Of a stretch of DNA of 64,000 nt, positions 17,475 through 27,306 are shown one piece after another (the first letter of the stretch is position 1; each line of letters begins with the position of its first letter). The stretch covers positions 124,001 to 188,000 of the forward strand of contig JACKPN010000002.1 of the NCBI GenBank assembly GCA_024233575.1. Reading direction: 5' to 3'. The position numbers and the translations under genes were made by a program. The DNA comes from Chlamydiales bacterium (GTDB lineage: Bacteria; Chlamydiota; Chlamydiia; Chlamydiales; Criblamydiaceae). The notes under the pieces are model-generated. The model was not told the origin of the DNA. It saw nothing but the letters and a program-made list of their open reading frames with translations, and did not search any database.

Positions 17475-20400
17475 ATGATAGAAATTGCTTCCATCCCATC
17501 TAAAATAACATATGACACAATCCCTTCAAATAATCACCAACGCCATGTGTGTGCAGATGTAAAAGGCCTCCACGCAGCTGACCAACTTAGAGAGTTTCTA
17601 ATAGAAAAAGGCTTTATGGATCAGAGCGGTATGCTGCTCAAGAGTATTGAGACACCATTGCCTCCATTGAATGATGCGCAGGCTAAAAAAGTGCAAAACA
17701 TGTTATCGGAAGATGTCGTTTTTAGACCCGTGGATGCCGGAAAGCTTAGACCAAGGGTTCGTAAGTATTTGGAGGAGATGCACGCTGTCAACCCTTCGCT
17801 TCCTATTGAAAAAAAAGGAGAACACTATAGGCTGACGATCACACTGAATCTGGTGAGATTCTTTAACAAAATACGAAGCCTAGTTGATGCTAAAGCTAAG
17901 GTGATGATCAAGGGAGGAGATCTACCGAGGTGTCTTGGTATTGATTATTACCGCGAGGCACTCCTGATTGCATGCAAGGAGCATGGCATTCAGATTCCAA
18001 TGACGCTGTTGAATTCGGAATTGTTCTCCTCCTTAGAATATGAAGCGCCAGACACTGATATCGCTTTTGATTTCAGCGCTCTTTCTTCTGAGAGAATGGA
18101 TAAGCTAAAAGAGGAGATTATCGACGAAGTTGCTAATGACTATCCGGGAATGGAGAAAGATCTGTGTTTTCTGTTAGATACTTTAGGGTTTGAAGATTTT
18201 AAGCCGGTAATGACCGAATCGATGCCAGGACTAGAAGTGAAGTTCATTAGATTGGTCATCAACCCGCAAAAAGGCAAACCTTTTGATATATCACTTGCTC
18301 AAAAGGTTGCAAATGAAGGGGGAGCATCATTTTCTGCTCATAACCTGAGATTATCAATTAATTCTATCTTAGATTCCGAACGACTGATAGCTTCACCAAT
18401 CGGTAGTTGGCAGGCATTATTCGATCGGTTGCTCCAGTGTGCGCGAGTTATCCACCCAGAACAAGGCGGGATATTTGGATATGTTTTACAACATATCCAC
18501 GAAGTACGAGGCGGGCATCATCCGTGTGCAGGATATAAGGAACAGCTAAGGGCGCAAACCTATCATGTTTCTTCAAAAAATGTCATATCACTGATCAGAG
18601 ACAAGATCCGCCAGCACTTTATTGATTCAACCGAGCCTGCCTGCATAGCCTTTTTGAACGCCTGGATTGACAATGGTATGGATAGTGAGTACTTCGCCTG
18701 TATCGAAAAACAGATCGATACAGAAGGACTACGACGTAAGAACCCGATTCTCTTCAGCATAGTGAAATGCATCAGTGACGATGAAACCTGTTGGGAGAAA
18801 GTTAAAGGCGTGTTTACTTTTGTAGGTTGTCGCTACCTGACCAAGGAAGAACGGCCTAAAGACGGAAATGCTCGCATTCACCGTACGATCAAAGATGGTA
18901 AGGTGCAACTGCGCTTCAAAATGTCTCCTGAAAATGATGGTTCCTTTCTGTTTATTGAGGATGAAGGATATACATGCTTACGGCTAGACACCCTTAGTCC
19001 AGGTATGTCAGACTTGCTGCAATTGCTGTCAACGGAATTTCTTGCCGATGAGAACAATGATGTTTCGCTAATTGAAAGTCTATCTCACTGGGTACTCTCG
19101 ATCGTTAAGGGAGAGCATACTCAAGTTGCCGCCCCAAAGAACGTAAACGCTGCCGAGATAGATTTGGAACTGAAGCGCGCAGCCAATCTTCTTTATGGAG
19201 AGGATTGTATCGGAAGGACGGTAGCATTTATTAATATGCGCGAGTCGTTAAGTGATCCGATTGCAAAACATCAATTGACAAAGTTATTTCCTCAGAAACT
19301 TAAGAAAAAATTAAAAAAGGAAAATCCCTTTCTCTATGAATTGCTCCAAATATATTCATGTGGTTCTTTAAGCGATCATAATAAGAGAGAATTGATCGCC
19401 CTTTTTTCTCTCCTTGGAAGTCCTTCAAGGAATGGCTTTTATCAAGTTCATTTTGGAAAATACCTCCTAAACCTGGACTTGGGAAGCAATGCTTCGCAAG
19501 AGCTCTCCAAAAAACTGCCGGTACGTCTTTTTACTGAACTTCTTATCACTTTTTTTGGTGATAAGAAAAATGTGTATGACCATTGCGCACTTCCAAAACT
19601 TCTTGTGTTAGATGAGGTAATGAACAATGCACCATTATTGCAACTGGTAAGCAGGAGCTTTCTCGGTGAAGAAGAAACTTTCATAACTATGGCTGCAGAA
19701 AAAATCGATCATGGTAATTATTTTGAGCTTCTGCTTGATCAGGCACTTGAATCACAGAAAGAAAAGGACTTGCAGGCCCTCATACAACTATGGAGGCAAG
19801 AGCGCTTTCCAAATCATGAGAAAGTACGTTTCTTCCACAAATTTCTATCCGTTGCAGTAAAAAGAAACTTCTTCGCCGCTTCTAGAATTTTTTGTGAAGA
19901 TCTTAAACACGTTTGCTTGACTGAAGATGAACTCCTTCAAATAATCAGATGTTTTAGTGACAATCTTCCTGAAGGTGGCGAACAGTATCTGAGCGACTGT
20001 CTTGATGTTTGCTTGGTATCAAACGCTGAGAACAAAAGATTGATTACGGAACTGCTGGTGATCGCTGAGAGGATTATCCCTTATCTACTTCCTAAAACAA
20101 TAAAAATGCTTATTGCCAGAGCTCCTGAGCATAATCGCTTCTCAATTCACTATTGCCGTTATTTGCTAGAGAAAAAAAATATTATCGAAGCGCTAAGCTT
20201 TTGGACATCTGCCGGCATCGCTGTGGAAAGTGAAGAGGGGGTTGCGCTGGCCTTGGATCTCGCAAAAGAGTGTGCAGATGAACATCCTGCACTGAAAAAA
20301 GCCATTCTTGCACAATGCAAAGATAGCCCCAAATCGAAAGTTGTTGAGATGAGCTATAGCAGCCAACTATCAATCGAAAGTGACGACGAGATATTAGAAG

Positions 20401-23400
20401 GGACACTCTTTTCTCTTGTAAGCAAAAATACTCTTGATGAGCTGGAGGGATATGTTTCTTGCGAGGCATGGGAGAGAGCAATTGCCATGCTGGAGAGCGA
20501 ATACCTGCAATTTCAAGGTCAGCGATTTGTTAAGTTAGTTGATACCATCATTGAGAATGTGACAGATCCGCAGTTGTTGGTACGCTTGCCCACTATTCCA
20601 ATCGTACGAAAATTGCTACCATACACAAAAATAATTTCCTTGTTAGAGCGTCTATTAGCATCACGTCCGGCAATGACGTTATATCCTCAAATTATTGATC
20701 TTGTCTTACGAGAATATATCCGTGCGCCGGATCAATTCCAATCTGTCCTGCTTCCTTTGCTTATTTTTATCGATTCCGTCGATCCGCGTGGGCTGCCAGC
20801 CCTCTCTAATTGTCAAGAGTTGATCTCGTCGGTAGGGAGTCTTCTGACAGAAAGGATGAACCGTACGACTGCGCGGCTTTTTTTTAAAGTATGTCACCAA
20901 AATAAGTGGTATATCAAGTTTGGTGAGGAAACAAAAAGGGTAGCGATAAGGATTGCTCAGGATGATGCTAGCAAGGGGAACTGGGAATCATTGAACCGAC
21001 ATATCATAGCTTGTGCAGGATGTCGCCTTTTGGATGGTCAATGGAAAGACTTGATCATGCAATGTTGTCACGGTTTATTGGGGCAAGGTAAAGGTTTGCA
21101 CGCGTTTTTCTTGGCAAAGAAAATGCAGAAAGCTACCACCGAAGAGGTCGTTAGCCTAGCAAAACGATTCATTGAGCTGCATGAAATAGATAAGGCCGTT
21201 GCATTACAGGAATGTCTGCCAAGCGATGATGGGGAGTTTATTAGTTATCTGCTTTCCGCATTGATTGAAATGGACTTGCATAGCGATGCGGTAGAAATCA
21301 TGAAGCGCATTCCCAAAGACAAGAAATTTGCACCTCTTGTCAACCAAGTGCTGACTCGGATCGATCTCAATCTTGAACATCTTTCACTTGCGATCGATTA
21401 TGGTCTGAAAATGTTATACCCAGCCCTGGTTCCTGTTTTGCTGGCAAGTCCTAAACAGGAAGACCAAGAAAAAGCCTTGGCTCTGCTCATGGTTATTCTT
21501 GCTGAATCTAACGCTATCGATCCCCATTTGATTGAGCAGTGCGTAGACCATTATTATCATAAACCATGTAAAGCGATACTGCAGACAACTCGTTATGTGA
21601 CACCGTCATTGCTTATGCAGCATTTTGCTGATCCGTTGCAGAGGATGAGCGCATCGTTGAAATATCTCATTGCGCTTGTAAGAGGTTTTGGCGGTCATTG
21701 CGATATAGTGACTAGCCATATTGAGTTATTTCAAAATGAAATCTTAGATTTCTCTTCTGATGTCAATTCCGAACTGGAAGCTTTGGTTGATCAGTTAATT
21801 TCAACGCTATGTCAATCGAAAGCCTGCCAATTCTATTGCAAAGGTGTCGATTTGGCATCAATAAGAGCTCAATCCAAGAGGCAGCCGAAGATTGTGATGA
21901 GATGGCTTAGAGCTATTAATGATTTGAATCCGCGCAATGCTAAAGACATTAATCTTGTCAGAGATACTGTGCGGAAAGCTATAGAAAAATATAAAGACCA
22001 TACTGTCATCGAAGAGATCTTCAAGATTTTCAGGGAATGTTCCAACACCGAATTCATTGATGGCCCTTTGCCTTTGTTTGCTGCAGATGATAGCGTTTAT
22101 GAATTAGAAGAAGCTAGAAGATGGGTAGATGCCATATTCCAGCATGCTCATTGGACAGCACGCATCGAACTTTTAAAATGTAGGATATTAGAAGAAAAGA
22201 CTATCGAAACATCTTTGAATTACTTTTGTAGCACAGTCGCTTACTGCGCTAAACACGCGAAGGTTGAAACACCATCTGACTCAGAGCTTTTATCAGCATT
22301 GAGCGAAAGTTTCATAGATTTAATTCCCTTTTTCTTTAAATCAGACATTGACCTCCTGCCGGTATGGAAGAACCTTTGCCATATCCTATTGCTCATTTTA
22401 CGCGATCAACCTACAGATGATCCAACAAACGTATACCAAGTGTTCTATGTCAACTTCCTAAACGCTATGATTACGGAGGTGTTTCCTGAACTATTAGAAG
22501 AGCGTCGAACCAAAGCGAGGATACAGATTATCGAAAGCGGATATATCTATAAATCTTCGGAGAAAAGTAGCAACCCACCAATCATGAAGTCACTTTTTGC
22601 GAAATTCCGAGAAACAAAAGAGCATCGAAAATTTCGAAGCCTCATCATAGAAAGCTATCTGTACCTGTTTGCACATATTTTGGAAAATGCCAGCGACTTT
22701 GATACTCAACATAAGCGGCATACAGCTTATTATGCATTGATGCCTTACATGACGGACCTTTTTTTAGAAACCTATTTAGACACAACCGACAAGCAACTAA
22801 AGATACGTATTGAAAACTTGATATTGAAAAGCGCTTTTTCCCCACTTTGGCATCAAGACATTGGACTCTATTTTGCCTGGAGAAAAGAGCGTAACTATCT
22901 CGCAAGCGCTTTCAGTGCAAAGGTTTTGCAAGCGAAAACCAGTGTTAGTGAACGGTTGCAACAGTTTGTTCAGTTAGATTTCTTTTTTACCCAAGAGATA
23001 GATTTTCAACACTTCAAAGTGGTGTATCAAGGGATAGTCGATATCGTCAATCAATGTCTTCGTGAAAGACATCCTCTGGCAACATTGGATGCCTGCATTA
23101 TTGGATTCAGATATTTTCACCATTTTCATAAATACAGAGATTTCAACGTTTTATTAACCAAATTTGTTGACAGTTGCTTGCAATGGCCCACGTTTCCGAT
23201 CTTTAATACCAGGGTTGATGAATTGCTGCGCACCATGGATTGTGGTAGTAATGCAGAGTTCTTTCTCATCGAAATATATCTTCCTGAAGATCAAGTGAAA
23301 CTGATCCGCTACGATCTCGTTGATGAGAAATATCGCAGAAAGCCGGATTCCACACTTGCTAAGGAGATCGGTGATCGTCTGATTGCTCTTTGTGAAGCAA

Positions 23401-23876
23401 AGAGGCAAGCTCCAAGAGGAATTTTAACATATTACGCACAAAGACGCCTTGAAATTTCTACAGATACCCTCATGCATTTCAGCGAGGTATGTCAATTTCT
23501 TCAGCAAGCACTCACAAAAGCTCTCTTGATCCCCGATCAGCTTAATGATCTCGTGACAAAGCAACTGGTTCCTAAGGCTTTTACTATCAGCTATGCAGAA
23601 GGGTATCAAAAAGATCATCCGTTTTTCTTAATTAACTCAGTTCTCATGCGCGCAAAAATGGCAAATCTGGATATAAGCAAACCTGTCGCATTATGGAAGC
23701 TAAGGCTAAAAGAGAAAAACAGCGCTGAAGCGAACGATGCGCTTCAACAGATAAATAAGCTTTTTCCTGATATTGAACCGGAAAGCAGTGCGGAAGCAAA
23801 ACAAGCGCCAAGCATTGCTGCAGAAACAACATCATCTTCAAAAAGACGGAATAAAAGAAGGCAGAAAAAATCGTAA
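17475..23876 (+). CDS. Giant 2133-aa protein, nucleotidyltransferase-like N-terminus and helical repeats
   Basis: I do not recognise a full-length family. Residues 140-330 resemble the head domain of poly(A) polymerase/CCA-adding enzymes: IKGGDLPRCLG (145-155) in place of VGGxVRDxLLG, a DxD-like DTDIAFDF (193-200), FDISLAQ (270-276), and HNLRLSINSIL (289-299) followed by ASPIGSWQALFDRLLQ, like the 'xRDFTINAL..D..gg..DL' section. The rest, about 1700 residues, is almost all helical with repeat-like hydrophobic periodicity, suggesting a HEAT- or TPR-like solenoid. The C-terminus is very basic (SKRRNKRRQKKS), which may bind nucleic acid. No signal peptide or membrane segment is seen, and no clear ribosome site precedes the ATG. 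The frame is intact over 6.4 kb, so the gene is under selection. Confidence 0.85.
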   Translation: MIEIASIPSKITYDTIPSNNHQRHVCADVKGLHAADQLREFLIEKGFMDQSGMLLKSIETPLPPLNDAQAKKVQNMLSEDVVFRPVDAGKLRPRVRKYLEEMHAVNPSLPIEKKGEHYRLTITLNLVRFFNKIRSLVDAKAKVMIKGGDLPRCLGIDYYREALLIACKEHGIQIPMTLLNSELFSSLEYEAPDTDIAFDFSALSSERMDKLKEEIIDEVANDYPGMEKDLCFLLDTLGFEDFKPVMTESMPGLEVKFIRLVINPQKGKPFDISLAQKVANEGGASFSAHNLRLSINSILDSERLIASPIGSWQALFDRLLQCARVIHPEQGGIFGYVLQHIHEVRGGHHPCAGYKEQLRAQTYHVSSKNVISLIRDKIRQHFIDSTEPACIAFLNAWIDNGMDSEYFACIEKQIDTEGLRRKNPILFSIVKCISDDETCWEKVKGVFTFVGCRYLTKEERPKDGNARIHRTIKDGKVQLRFKMSPENDGSFLFIEDEGYTCLRLDTLSPGMSDLLQLLSTEFLADENNDVSLIESLSHWVLSIVKGEHTQVAAPKNVNAAEIDLELKRAANLLYGEDCIGRTVAFINMRESLSDPIAKHQLTKLFPQKLKKKLKKENPFLYELLQIYSCGSLSDHNKRELIALFSLLGSPSRNGFYQVHFGKYLLNLDLGSNASQELSKKLPVRLFTELLITFFGDKKNVYDHCALPKLLVLDEVMNNAPLLQLVSRSFLGEEETFITMAAEKIDHGNYFELLLDQALESQKEKDLQALIQLWRQERFPNHEKVRFFHKFLSVAVKRNFFAASRIFCEDLKHVCLTEDELLQIIRCFSDNLPEGGEQYLSDCLDVCLVSNAENKRLITELLVIAERIIPYLLPKTIKMLIARAPEHNRFSIHYCRYLLEKKNIIEALSFWTSAGIAVESEEGVALALDLAKECADEHPALKKAILAQCKDSPKSKVVEMSYSSQLSIESDDEILEGTLFSLVSKNTLDELEGYVSCEAWERAIAMLESEYLQFQGQRFVKLVDTIIENVTDPQLLVRLPTIPIVRKLLPYTKIISLLERLLASRPAMTLYPQIIDLVLREYIRAPDQFQSVLLPLLIFIDSVDPRGLPALSNCQELISSVGSLLTERMNRTTARLFFKVCHQNKWYIKFGEETKRVAIRIAQDDASKGNWESLNRHIIACAGCRLLDGQWKDLIMQCCHGLLGQGKGLHAFFLAKKMQKATTEEVVSLAKRFIELHEIDKAVALQECLPSDDGEFISYLLSALIEMDLHSDAVEIMKRIPKDKKFAPLVNQVLTRIDLNLEHLSLAIDYGLKMLYPALVPVLLASPKQEDQEKALALLMVILAESNAIDPHLIEQCVDHYYHKPCKAILQTTRYVTPSLLMQHFADPLQRMSASLKYLIALVRGFGGHCDIVTSHIELFQNEILDFSSDVNSELEALVDQLISTLCQSKACQFYCKGVDLASIRAQSKRQPKIVMRWLRAINDLNPRNAKDINLVRDTVRKAIEKYKDHTVIEEIFKIFRECSNTEFIDGPLPLFAADDSVYELEEARRWVDAIFQHAHWTARIELLKCRILEEKTIETSLNYFCSTVAYCAKHAKVETPSDSELLSALSESFIDLIPFFFKSDIDLLPVWKNLCHILLLILRDQPTDDPTNVYQVFYVNFLNAMITEVFPELLEERRTKARIQIIESGYIYKSSEKSSNPPIMKSLFAKFRETKEHRKFRSLIIESYLYLFAHILENASDFDTQHKRHTAYYALMPYMTDLFLETYLDTTDKQLKIRIENLILKSAFSPLWHQDIGLYFAWRKERNYLASAFSAKVLQAKTSVSERLQQFVQLDFFFTQEIDFQHFKVVYQGIVDIVNQCLRERHPLATLDACIIGFRYFHHFHKYRDFNVLLTKFVDSCLQWPTFPIFNTRVDELLRTMDCGSNAEFFLIEIYLPEDQVKLIRYDLVDEKYRRKPDSTLAKEIGDRLIALCEAKRQAPRGILTYYAQRRLEISTDTLMHFSEVCQFLQQALTKALLIPDQLNDLVTKQLVPKAFTISYAEGYQKDHPFFLINSVLMRAKMANLDISKPVALWKLRLKEKNSAEANDALQQINKLFPDIEPESSAEAKQAPSIAAETTSSSKRRNKRRQKKS

Positions 23877-23935
23877 TGATAATATATTGATCAAATAATC
23901 GTCTTTTGCGAGCTTTCTAAAGAAGAGATTGAATT

Positions 23936-24745
23936 GTGCTGACGCTATTTTTAGTATTTGCTCTGATAGGACTCTTTGCCGGTTTCTTGGCGGGATTGCT
24001 AGGCATTGGTGGAGGCATATTTACTGTCCCTGCATTTCTTTTTGCTTTCTATATTTTTGATTTTCCTTCGGAATATAACATCCAGGTTGCTATCGGAACC
24101 TCACTAGGAGTAATGGTGTTTACCGCTATCTCTTCAGCCTGGTCTCATTTTTTGAAGAAAGGAATCCAGTGGAACTTTCTTCGTTACTATGCCCCAGGGG
24201 TTATTGGCGGCGTCGTTCTAGGAGCTTTTATCGCAGACTTGTTGCCTGCAAGACAGTTGGTTCTGCTCTTTAGCGCCTATATCTTTTGTTTTGGAGTTTA
24301 TTTTGTTATTTCCGCATTTAGAAGAGCTAATCCCTACCTTGTTGAAAATAAACTGAAAGATCCTTATCCAATCACCGCCGTCAGTGTTGGAATCATCGCC
24401 GGAACGATCTCTGCGGCGCTAGGGGTGGGAGGCGCACCGATAACAATTCCTTTTCTAACGGCACATCGGGTGGAACTGAAGCATGCGATTTCAACATCAG
24501 CATTCGTCAGCCTTTTGGTAGGAAGTATTGGTTCGTTATCCTATCTATTTTTTGGATTGAACGAACGCATTTCAGATGGAAGTATCGGTTATCTTTACCT
24601 GCCGGGTCTGTTGATCACAGGAATAACCTCAATCGCCAGCGCTCCTATTGGCGCTAGGCTCGCTTATATGCTGCCCATACCAATCTTGCGTGCGATATTT
24701 GGATCTTTTCTTATCGTTGTTTCAATTATCTTGTTCCGACGCTGA
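23936..24745 (+). CDS. TauE/SafE-family membrane permease
   Basis: A 269-residue protein with eight hydrophobic segments. It has the two family motifs: AGLLGIGGGIFTVPAF near the N-terminus and ALGVGGAPITIPFLTAH in the second half. TauE/SafE proteins export sulfite, sulfonates or related organic anions. The start is GTG 23936, after a purine-rich AAGAAGAGA. Its last 24 bases overlap the convergent DUF1304 gene. Confidence 0.9.
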   Translation: MLTLFLVFALIGLFAGFLAGLLGIGGGIFTVPAFLFAFYIFDFPSEYNIQVAIGTSLGVMVFTAISSAWSHFLKKGIQWNFLRYYAPGVIGGVVLGAFIADLLPARQLVLLFSAYIFCFGVYFVISAFRRANPYLVENKLKDPYPITAVSVGIIAGTISAALGVGGAPITIPFLTAHRVELKHAISTSAFVSLLVGSIGSLSYLFFGLNERISDGSIGYLYLPGLLITGITSIASAPIGARLAYMLPIPILRAIFGSFLIVVSIILFRR

Positions 24746-25105
24746 TGCGGCTATAACCGCTAGTAAAGCAAGCATAGCAGGCAAGGCTTGAGTGGCGATA
24801 ATCGACAGTTTCACAGTGACGCCGGCAAAAACACCGGCAACGATGATACATCCTAGAAAGAAGTAGCGGACTGATCTGCGGAACGATGGCTCATGGATAA
24901 AAAATGTCCAGATTAATCCTGCAGCTAAGAAGCCATTGTACAGTCCTTGATTCATTGCAAGGAGAGCTGAATTAGCGGCGATTTGCGGTGTCATATCAAA
25001 GACCTTCAACGCAAAAGAGGTTTGCCATAAAAACATCTCCAACACCATGAAAAATAGATGAAAAACCGCTACCAATCCAGTTAATATTCCCGCTATTCTA
25101 TACAT
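24722..25105 (-). CDS. DUF1304 small membrane protein
   Basis: A 127-residue protein with four membrane helices. LEMFLWQTSFALKVF near the N-terminus and NQGLYNGFLAAGLIW near the middle are the hallmarks of the DUF1304 family, whose function is unknown. The ORF ends inside the 3' end of the TauE gene on the other strand. Confidence 0.85.
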   Translation of the reverse strand: MYRIAGILTGLVAVFHLFFMVLEMFLWQTSFALKVFDMTPQIAANSALLAMNQGLYNGFLAAGLIWTFFIHEPSFRRSVRYFFLGCIIVAGVFAGVTVKLSIIATQALPAMLALLAVIAASASEQDN

Positions 25106-25478
25106 ACCGCTCCTCTTTTGGATTTACTGCAGGCAACTATAATAAAATGATTGTTGGCAAAATCATCTCGAAATTGAACTGCTCGTTATCGCACTCACTA
25201 TTTTCAAATTTCTTGTGAAGTGTCAAGTAATTTAATCATAAATCTACATTGCAGCGTCATAATCCTGCACTTTTACTGCTTTTCTTATTGCACTCAATAC
25301 GAGTTTATAGCGAACCCTTTTCCAAGAAATATGCTCTGCAATGTTGAAGACTTCATTGAAGAAATAGGTTTTTGAGAATTAAAATCGTTAATTCGCAAGG
25401 AAGTACTTTGCTGAAATCAATCCTTGATTCAGGCTCTTTACTGACAATTGTTAACTCACTAGGAGGCATGATCTTTGA
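25106..25478. other. Intergenic stretch without a convincing gene
   Basis: About 370 A+T-rich bases between the DUF1304 start and the end of the zinc-ribbon gene. A short plus-strand frame begins at 25372 but runs antisense through the zinc-ribbon gene and has no homology I can name. Nothing else is recognised, apart from the likely promoter of the DUF1304 gene. Confidence 0.4.
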
Positions 25479-25829
25479 TCAGCATTTTTTTACGAATTCA
25501 GACTTCAGCATCATGACACCAAACCCTTTGATCTTGGCTTCGATGTCATGTCCATTGACAGGGTCTACCAATCGAATATTGGTAATCTTAAGACCCATCT
25601 TGATGGGAGATGTCGATCCTTTGACCTTGAGATCTTTTATCAGTGTCACACTGTCGCCGTCTTTCAGTACATTTCCATGTGCATCCTTAACAAGCCGTTC
25701 TTCTTCTAATATACCTTCAGATTCGGAATTCATTAGCCATTCATGACCACATTCGGGGCAAACGTAGTAATTTCCATTTTCATAGGTGTATTCTGAATTG
25801 CATTTGATGCAGTTTATAGATTTTTCCAT
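25479..25829 (-). CDS. PhnA/YjdM-family zinc-ribbon protein
   Basis: A 116-residue protein. An N-terminal zinc ribbon (CIKCNSEYTYENGNYYVCPECGHEW without interruption, Cys pairs at about 7/10 and 24/27) is followed by the PhnA C-terminal domain (VKDAHGNVLKDGDSVTLIKDL and KITNIRLVDPVNGHDIEAKI). Despite the name, this family is not a phosphonoacetate hydrolase in most bacteria and its role is unclear. It is a single gene, divergent from the amino-acid permease. Confidence 0.92.
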   Translation of the reverse strand: MEKSINCIKCNSEYTYENGNYYVCPECGHEWLMNSESEGILEEERLVKDAHGNVLKDGDSVTLIKDLKVKGSTSPIKMGLKITNIRLVDPVNGHDIEAKIKGFGVMMLKSEFVKKC

Positions 25830-25914
25830 CTTATTCCATTAGTGATAGTCAGAATTAAATTGCGCTTAATGATATTTTTTTTTCTAGTTGATGTAAATGG
25901 ATTGTGACGAGTAA

Positions 25915-27225
25915 ATGAAAAAAATCTCCATACATAGAAAAAGAGGGGCTCCTTTAGGTGTTTTTGAACTGATCGCTATCGCTCTTGGAGGGATGGTAGG
26001 CGGCGGAATTTTCACCATTCTCGGTATTTCAGTCTCTATAGTTGGGGTCTACACAATTTTCGCCATTCTTGTTGGCGGCTTGCTGGCATCATTGGCAGCC
26101 TATTCCTATGTTAAACTCGGCCTTTACTTCAAAGATGAAGGTGCGACTTATAGTTTTTTTAAAAAGGTTTTCAAAAAATCTCCTTTTCTCATCTCTCTAA
26201 TTGGATGGTGGGTCATTTTTGGCTATATCAGCACAATTGCCTTATATGCATTTACCTTCTCCTCCTATGCGATCAGTGTTTTCCCTTCTGCCGATAGCGA
26301 ATGGGCGCGCAAAGGTGTTGCAGGCTGTGTCATTGCTACATTTGCCATTGTTAATATACTTAGTGTCAGAGGAATGGGAAAGATTGAAGACTTAATGGTC
26401 TATAGCAAGCTGGTGATCCTTGTAATCATCTCTTTCGTTCTTGTTAACTATAGCAACTACAGCTTGCCGGTTCTTTTTCATGAGCATCCTAATGGTGTCC
26501 CATTCCTAAGCATCCTGATCGTTTCTTCTGTCACCTTTGTGGCGTATGAAGGATTTCAACTCGTGCTCAACGCTGTTAATGAGATGGACAACCCCGATCG
26601 CAATATCCCTCTTGCCATCTACTCTGCGATCGCCATTGCGATCGGTATCTATTTCGTTATCGCTCTGGGTGCGTTGTTAACAATACCGATGGATGAGATC
26701 ATTGAGCATAAAGAAGCGGCGCTGGCAGCGGGTGCGGAAAAATCACTTGGCCACTGGGGAAAAGAGCTTGTCATCATTGGAGCGCTTCTAGCGACCAGCA
26801 GCGCTATCAGTGGGACGGTGTTCGGTGCTTCTCGTCAAATGGCAGTCATTGCTGAAGACGGTTATTTTCCGGGGTTCATTTCTTGGCGGTACAACCACAT
26901 TCCCAGAATGGCTATCATCGCGATGTCCATCTCCGCGTTTATCCTGATACTTTCGGGCGAACTGCGCCTCATTCTGGAATATGGCAGTATTACATTCTTA
27001 TTAGTTTCCCTTTTGATGGCTTGTGCGAACTTTAAGATACGTGACAAAACCGAAGCATCAACTTACGCAGCTGTCCTTGCCATTATAGGCCTTTTCTTAG
27101 GGGTGGTATTCATTTTCTACTATGAGATGAAGCATCATCCGGAACAATTGTTTCATATCATCACACTTTATTGCATGTTGTCCCTATGTGCTTGGGGATT
27201 TTCCCGTTACCGTGGCAAGGTTTAA
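25915..27225 (+). CDS. APC-superfamily amino acid permease
   Basis: A 436-residue protein with 12 hydrophobic segments. The TM1 signature is ELIAIALGGMVGGGIFTILG, and the TM6-type segment is TFVAYEGFQLVLNAVNEM, both typical of APC amino-acid/polyamine permeases. The start is ATG 25915. Amino-acid uptake is expected in an intracellular bacterium with reduced synthesis, but the substrate cannot be told. Confidence 0.9.
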   Translation: MKKISIHRKRGAPLGVFELIAIALGGMVGGGIFTILGISVSIVGVYTIFAILVGGLLASLAAYSYVKLGLYFKDEGATYSFFKKVFKKSPFLISLIGWWVIFGYISTIALYAFTFSSYAISVFPSADSEWARKGVAGCVIATFAIVNILSVRGMGKIEDLMVYSKLVILVIISFVLVNYSNYSLPVLFHEHPNGVPFLSILIVSSVTFVAYEGFQLVLNAVNEMDNPDRNIPLAIYSAIAIAIGIYFVIALGALLTIPMDEIIEHKEAALAAGAEKSLGHWGKELVIIGALLATSSAISGTVFGASRQMAVIAEDGYFPGFISWRYNHIPRMAIIAMSISAFILILSGELRLILEYGSITFLLVSLLMACANFKIRDKTEASTYAAVLAIIGLFLGVVFIFYYEMKHHPEQLFHIITLYCMLSLCAWGFSRYRGKV

Positions 27226-27306
27226 ATAAATAACTATACAATTGACGATGCTTTTTGTTATACAGAAACAGCTTTGGCGTAACCAGCTCTGTATAGGAAA
27301 AGAAAG

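Noticed and set aside
23154..23841. Several 60-85 codon minus-strand ORFs inside the giant gene
   Set aside because: No ribosome sites or motifs; they overlap an intact 6.4-kb coding frame.
25372..25746. 124-codon plus-strand ORF
   Set aside because: Mostly antisense to the well-supported zinc-ribbon gene, and its unique part has no homology or ribosome site.
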